The notes beneath the pieces were generated by a model. It was not told the DNA's origin and made no database searches. It saw only the letters and a program-made list of their open reading frames with translations. 8,962 nucleotides of DNA from JANLQX01 sp031368095. GTDB lineage: Bacteria > Actinomycetota > Acidimicrobiia > Acidimicrobiales > JANYDT01. Position numbers and translations under genes: made by a program. Position 1 is the stretch's first letter, and every line of letters begins with the position of its first letter. Below, piece after piece: positions 5,939-8,962 of the stretch. The stretch spans positions 1 through 8,962 of the forward strand of contig JANLQX010000396.1 in NCBI GenBank assembly GCA_031368095.1. The letters are read 5' to 3'.

Positions 5939-7495
5939 CTAGGCCGGAGCAGCCAGCAACGCATCGCCCCGACGGCCATTTGCCGACCACGTGGCGTCGA
6001 GGGAAAGACACGTGAGCGTGATGTCATTGGTGCCGTCAACCTCCCACAGCAGCGCTGGACGGGCACCATGCCACCGGACCGCAGCGGACAATCGACCGCC
6101 GGGCACGGGAACGTTGCGAGCTTCGAACGAACTGCCCCGCCAAGACGTTTGGAATGCGGCGAAGAGGTCGACGGATCCATCGGATCCGACCTGCGCCACG
6201 CCGTCGCTGGCGGTCCGGATGGCCGAGGCAAGACGCAACGGGTCATCGGGCACAAACGACCCACCGGCCGACGACGCCGGGAGGGAAGGCAGCGGGACCG
6301 AAGGTATCGGCCACGGCGAGCCGAAGCGTTCCCACATCGCCCGCGCCTGTTTGGCGGCACGAGAGTCATTGGCGACGGTGAACAGCGCCACCAGGGAACC
6401 GGCACACGCCACCAAGGGCTTCAAGGTGTCGTCCTTGCGTGTCGCCTTCACGATGGCCTCGACGGCACCAGCGGCGGCCGGGGCAAACGTCTCGGCAAAC
6501 ACGGCGTCACCGGTGATCCAGGCGTGGTGGGCCAATGCCTCGACCACGGTGGCGGTGGTGAGGAGTTCATCGCCCGTGGAACGACGAGCACCGGCGACGG
6601 CGGGAGGATCGTCGATCACCCCTCGTCGACCTTGCTGCTCATCGATACCGTCGAGAAGTGCTCCCGCTTCAGCGTGCAGTCCAACCGCGTCGAAGGCGCG
6701 GGCAAGCACAGCGCGCATACGAATCGTGGTTGCCGGGCTAGCGATAGCGGGTTCGGCCGCCAACAACGCTCCGCCGATTACGGCCTGTAACCGGTCTCCC
6801 AAGTCACGTTCCGGGCTGACGATACGTGGACCGCGGGCAAGATGCACTCCCCAGCCGGCGGCAGCCGTATGTATGTCGGGCAGGGAGGTCAGCACCGGGG
6901 AGCCATTCATGGCGATCGCCGACGACGCACCCACGAGCACACTGCATCGCATCGATGTCGCCTGACTCACGGGGAGGAGAAGCGCAAAAGCTTGCCCTCC
7001 GTCGTCGAGACCGGTTACTCCCTCACTCGCCCGGCCGCCTTCCACGATGGCGGCAAGATCGGCGAGGTCGGCGGCCGCAGCCGTGCGCATCGGAGCACGA
7101 GGAAGGGTGATGAGCGGGAATCCGTCAACTCGAACAGTGGATCCGTGGATGCTCACGTGGCGAGCACCGGGTCCCGAAATCGTAAGCGCGCCTACTATAG
7201 GGGCACGAGCCTTGTTGGCGATCTCGATCACGGCCAGCTCACGAGGTCCTTGCACGGAGCCGTAGACGGTGTGGGTGGCATCACCCCCCGGAATACGGAT
7301 GGCGGTCATCACCACCGGCGCGCCCTGTACCAACGTCTGGCGAATGGTTATCTCCCGTTCGGGGATATACCAGCGGTCCTCCGCCCCGATCCACCACCCG
7401 ATCACGACCTCGTCAGCAGATCCGCCGGCAAGAGTGACGCGCCCACTTCCTTCGACCGCTGCTCGGCGGGGAGAGCCAATAGTTCCAACAAGCAC
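5939..7495 (-). CDS. Uncharacterised protein, probable six-hairpin (alpha/alpha toroid) glycosidase-like
   Basis: A 518-residue soluble protein without signal peptide or membrane segments. Three parts are visible. A beta-rich N-terminal region (about 1-240) contains VVIGWWIGAEDRWYIPERE (31-48) and repeated short strands, as in the N-terminal sandwich of glycoside hydrolases. A helical region (about 255-410) of Ala-rich helix pairs, including AFDAVGLHAEAGALLDGI and TATVVEALAHHAWITGD, looks like hairpins of an alpha/alpha toroid (GH15 or debranching type). A C-terminal part contains GGRLSAAVRWHGARPALLWEV, a pattern I associate with the terminal sandwich of such proteins. I cannot identify a catalytic Glu/Asp pair, so activity is unproven. 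GTG 7495 is the first possible start after an in-frame TAA and has no Shine-Dalgarno; it lies 15 nt after the gpsA stop, so co-transcription and re-initiation are likely. The gene is certain, the fold moderately likely, the substrate unknown. Confidence 0.75.
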   Translation of the reverse strand: MLVGTIGSPRRAAVEGSGRVTLAGGSADEVVIGWWIGAEDRWYIPEREITIRQTLVQGAPVVMTAIRIPGGDATHTVYGSVQGPRELAVIEIANKARAPIVGALTISGPGARHVSIHGSTVRVDGFPLITLPRAPMRTAAAADLADLAAIVEGGRASEGVTGLDDGGQAFALLLPVSQATSMRCSVLVGASSAIAMNGSPVLTSLPDIHTAAAGWGVHLARGPRIVSPERDLGDRLQAVIGGALLAAEPAIASPATTIRMRAVLARAFDAVGLHAEAGALLDGIDEQQGRRGVIDDPPAVAGARRSTGDELLTTATVVEALAHHAWITGDAVFAETFAPAAAGAVEAIVKATRKDDTLKPLVACAGSLVALFTVANDSRAAKQARAMWERFGSPWPIPSVPLPSLPASSAGGSFVPDDPLRLASAIRTASDGVAQVGSDGSVDLFAAFQTSWRGSSFEARNVPVPGGRLSAAVRWHGARPALLWEVDGTNDITLTCLSLDATWSANGRRGDALLAAPA

Positions 7496-7510
7496 GGTTG
7501 GAGGACGTTA

Positions 7511-8512
7511 CTACCGCGGATGTTCGGCGGACACCCGCCGACTCATCAAAGTGCGCACCACCTCACCCGCCGACACGCCGTCTTCGATCACCCGCACGAC
7601 CTGTTCAACGATGGGCATCTCGACCCCGTGATGAACGGCGAGATCAAGAACGGGACGAGCCGTCTTCACTCCCTCGGCCACCATGTTCATCTCGGCGATG
7701 ATCGCGGCAAGGGCGCGTCCTTTTCCCAACTGTTCCCCGACGAACCTGTTCCGGGAGTGACGACTCGTACAGGTGGCAACGAGATCACCGATGCCCGCCA
7801 ACCCCCCGAAGGTCAGCACCCGACCACCAAGCGCGCCGCCGAGTCGACCGAGCTCGGCCAGGCCGCGAGCAATGACCGTAGCCTTCGAATTGTCACCGAA
7901 CTCGAGACCGTCGCACATGCCGGCGGCGATCGCCAACACGTTCTTCAGCGCACCACACGTCTCCGCTCCAACCACGTCGTTCGAGGTATAGACCAGAAAG
8001 TTCGGACCGGTGAAGATCGGCTGCAGCGACGTGGCGATCGACTCATCGGCGAAGGCCACCAGGGTTGCGGCCGGGTGGCCCTGCATGATTTCTTTGGCCA
8101 GGTTCGGTCCGGTGAGAACCCCCACCGGATGGCCAGGACAGAGCTCGGCGATCACCTGCGTCATTCGCAGCATCGAACCTTGCTCCACGCCCTTCGTGAG
8201 ACTGACGATCGGCACGCCCGGGGCAAGATGCGGCCGAGCCTGCGCCAGCACATCACGAAAGCCGTGTGACGGAACTCCCATCACCACCACTCCGGCCCCG
8301 GACAACGCCTCGCTCAGATCACTCGTGCCGCAAAGGCGATCCGGTAACCGGAACCCGGCGAGGTAGCGAGTGTTTTCGAGATCGCACGAGATCGACGCCG
8401 CCAGCGCCGGATCGCGGGCCCACAGCATCGTGTCGACATTCGCCGCCGCCAACGCACCGACCGCCGTGCCCCACGAGCCTGCCCCGATCACGGCCACCTT
8501 CGTCCCAGACAT
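7511..8512 (-). CDS. gpsA: NAD(P)-dependent glycerol-3-phosphate dehydrogenase
   Basis: The 333-residue protein reduces dihydroxyacetone phosphate to sn-glycerol-3-phosphate, the backbone precursor of membrane phospholipids, in the cytosol. The nucleotide-binding motif GAGSWGTA is at residues 10-17. GVPSH (79-83), SLTKG with K107, GPNLAKEI (135-142) and the catalytic LKNV with K190 follow in order. The C-terminal substrate domain shows GLAGIGDLVATCTSRHSRNRFVG, the usual Arg-rich site. Length and motif order match bacterial GpsA throughout. NLAKEI replaces the commoner sFA.EV, a variation also seen in actinobacteria as far as I recall. ATG 8512 is fixed by a TAGCCT -10 element 6 nt upstream, so the mRNA is probably leaderless. 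The next gene begins 15 nt after the stop codon and is likely in the same transcript. Confidence 0.97.
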   Translation of the reverse strand: MSGTKVAVIGAGSWGTAVGALAAANVDTMLWARDPALAASISCDLENTRYLAGFRLPDRLCGTSDLSEALSGAGVVVMGVPSHGFRDVLAQARPHLAPGVPIVSLTKGVEQGSMLRMTQVIAELCPGHPVGVLTGPNLAKEIMQGHPAATLVAFADESIATSLQPIFTGPNFLVYTSNDVVGAETCGALKNVLAIAAGMCDGLEFGDNSKATVIARGLAELGRLGGALGGRVLTFGGLAGIGDLVATCTSRHSRNRFVGEQLGKGRALAAIIAEMNMVAEGVKTARPVLDLAVHHGVEMPIVEQVVRVIEDGVSAGEVVRTLMSRRVSAEHPR

Positions 8513-8518
8513 GGCGCG

Positions 8519-8524
8519 AGGCTA
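8519..8524 (-). promoter_or_regulatory. Leaderless-type -10 element (TAGCCT) for gpsA
   Basis: TAGCCT on the minus strand, 6 nt (CGCGCC) before the gpsA ATG at 8512-8510. There is no Shine-Dalgarno and no recognisable -35. It lies just downstream of the hairpin at 8540-8580, so gpsA is probably transcribed independently of the fasciclin gene. Confidence 0.65.
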
Positions 8525-8539
8525 CCGGGCGCGAAACGG

Positions 8540-8580
8540 GCCGGTCCCTGCTCCTCCAAGAAGGAAGAGAAGGAACCGGC
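8540..8580 (-). terminator. Hairpin downstream of the fasciclin gene, possible terminator
   Basis: On the transcribed (minus) strand GCCGGTTCC (8580-8572) pairs with GGGACCGGC (8548-8540), nine pairs including one G-U, around a 23-nt loop that can form a smaller TCCT/AGGA hairpin. No T-tract follows, which is common in high-GC actinobacteria. The position between the fasciclin stop and the gpsA promoter fits transcription termination. Confidence 0.45.
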
Positions 8581-8604
8581 GCGTGGTGCTGCTTGGGGGG
8601 ACTA

Positions 8605-8625
8605 CTACGGAAGCGTCACCGTGTC
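8605..8625 (-). repeat. Direct repeat, downstream copy of the fasciclin gene 3' end
   Basis: Twenty of 21 bases match 8658-8678, the last codons of the fasciclin gene. On the minus strand this copy would read D-T-V-T-L-P followed by two TAG codons, against D-T-V-M-L-P-stop in the gene. The copies are 53 bp apart. It looks like the remnant tail of a second, deleted FAS1 coding copy or of a small tandem duplication. Confidence 0.6.
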
Positions 8626-8657
8626 TGCGCTGATCCTTGCCGCAGCGCGATCACTAC

Positions 8658-8678
8658 CTACGGAAGCATCACCGTGTC
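8658..8678 (-). repeat. Direct repeat, copy forming the fasciclin gene 3' end
   Basis: The gene-borne copy of the 21-base repeat at 8605-8625. It encodes the C-terminal residues D-T-V-M-L-P and the TAG stop. The single mismatch changes Met to Thr in the downstream copy. Confidence 0.6.
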
Positions 8679-8962
8679 GATGACATGAATGATGCCGTTG
8701 CTCGTGGCGATGTCGGTGACTTTGATTTCGGCCCCGTTGATAAACGCCCGACCGCCGCGGACGGTGATGAGCAAACGCTTGCCGTTGACGGTCGGAAGAT
8801 CATGCGACGACAGCACCTTGGCGGCATTGACTGAACCCGGAACGACATGGAAGGTCAAGATGTCGGTGAGGGCCTTCTTGTTCTCTGGCTTGAGCAAGAA
8901 CGCAAGGGTCTCTTTCGGAAGCACGTTGAACGCCTCGTCGGTCGGCGCGAAGACGGTGAACG
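8658..8962 (-). CDS. Fasciclin (FAS1) domain protein, C-terminal part (N-terminus lies beyond the window edge)
   Basis: About 100 residues are visible, ending at TAG 8658. The first conserved FAS1 box FTVFAPTDEAF is right at the edge, followed by ILTFHVVPG (the second box with its Tyr/Phe-His pair) and SNGIIHVIDTVMLP, the closing strand of the domain. The visible part is thus most of one FAS1 domain, which ends at the protein C-terminus. FAS1 proteins in bacteria are usually secreted or lipid-anchored and mediate adhesion; a signal peptide would be outside the window. In the sequence shown, the first in-frame GTG lies inside the conserved box, so it is not the true start. The gene precedes gpsA on the same strand but is separated by 145 bp with a hairpin and gpsA's own promoter. 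The family is certain; cell location is inferred. Confidence 0.93.
   Translation of the reverse strand, partial: FTVFAPTDEAFNVLPKETLAFLLKPENKKALTDILTFHVVPGSVNAAKVLSSHDLPTVNGKRLLITVRGGRAFINGAEIKVTDIATSNGIIHVIDTVMLP

Larger units (their letters stand above)
8513..8657. other. Intergenic spacer between the fasciclin gene and gpsA
   Basis: This 145-bp spacer contains, in minus-strand order, a repeat copy of the fasciclin tail, a C-run, a hairpin and the gpsA -10 element. No additional small gene with a credible start is visible. Confidence 0.6.

Noticed and set aside
6842..8269. Long open frame of 475 codons on the plus strand opposite gpsA and the toroid protein
   Set aside because: It is antisense to two well supported genes, its translation is rich in Arg/His/Gly/Thr with no recognisable motif, and such frames are expected on the other strand of GC-rich coding DNA.
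1..8962. tRNA, rRNA, CRISPR arrays, insertion sequences or attachment sites
   Set aside because: No cloverleaf sequences, regularly spaced repeats, transposase motifs or long terminal inverted repeats were seen on either strand by eye.

Overview
The window is a gene-dense, high-GC chromosomal stretch with nine coding sequences, two of them cut by the window edges. I see no RNA genes, CRISPR arrays or mobile elements. The GC-rich codon use, GTG starts, apparently leaderless promoters (TANNNT exactly 6 nt before the start codon) and the types of sugar-transfer and membrane proteins all point to an actinobacterium. Acidimicrobiia is my best guess, but that is inference rather than something I can prove from the sequence.

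Left part (1-3694): an envelope-sugar locus. The 5' end of a family 2 glycosyltransferase (minus strand) is divergent from an NAD-dependent sugar-nucleotide epimerase with a Cys/His insert. Next come a DoxX-like membrane protein with its own leaderless promoter and, convergent to it, a 451-residue polytopic membrane protein that looks like a GT-C type glycosyltransferase. From memory, this mix resembles a conserved, poorly characterised actinobacterial neighbourhood (Rv0536-Rv0541c region of Mycobacterium tuberculosis).

Middle (3749-4574, minus): a tight two-gene unit. A small charged protein starts from a leaderless promoter and overlaps by 17 bp an AbiEii-like nucleotidyltransferase that has its own strong Shine-Dalgarno. 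It looks like a toxin-antitoxin or defence-type pair.

4647-5924 (plus): a single uninterrupted frame encoding an N-terminal ASCH domain fused to a full-length ribosomal protein L11 methyltransferase (PrmA). This fusion is the most unusual object in the window. The ASCH part appears to lack one of the residues proposed as catalytic in the stand-alone amidohydrolase.

Right part (5939-8962, minus): the 3' end of a fasciclin (FAS1) protein, a spacer with a hairpin and a copy of the fasciclin gene's last 21 bases, then gpsA (glycerol-3-phosphate dehydrogenase) from a leaderless promoter, and 15 nt later a 518-residue protein resembling an alpha/alpha-toroid glycosidase. gpsA supplies sn-glycerol-3-phosphate for membrane lipid. 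No direct functional link to the toroid protein is visible beyond probable co-transcription.
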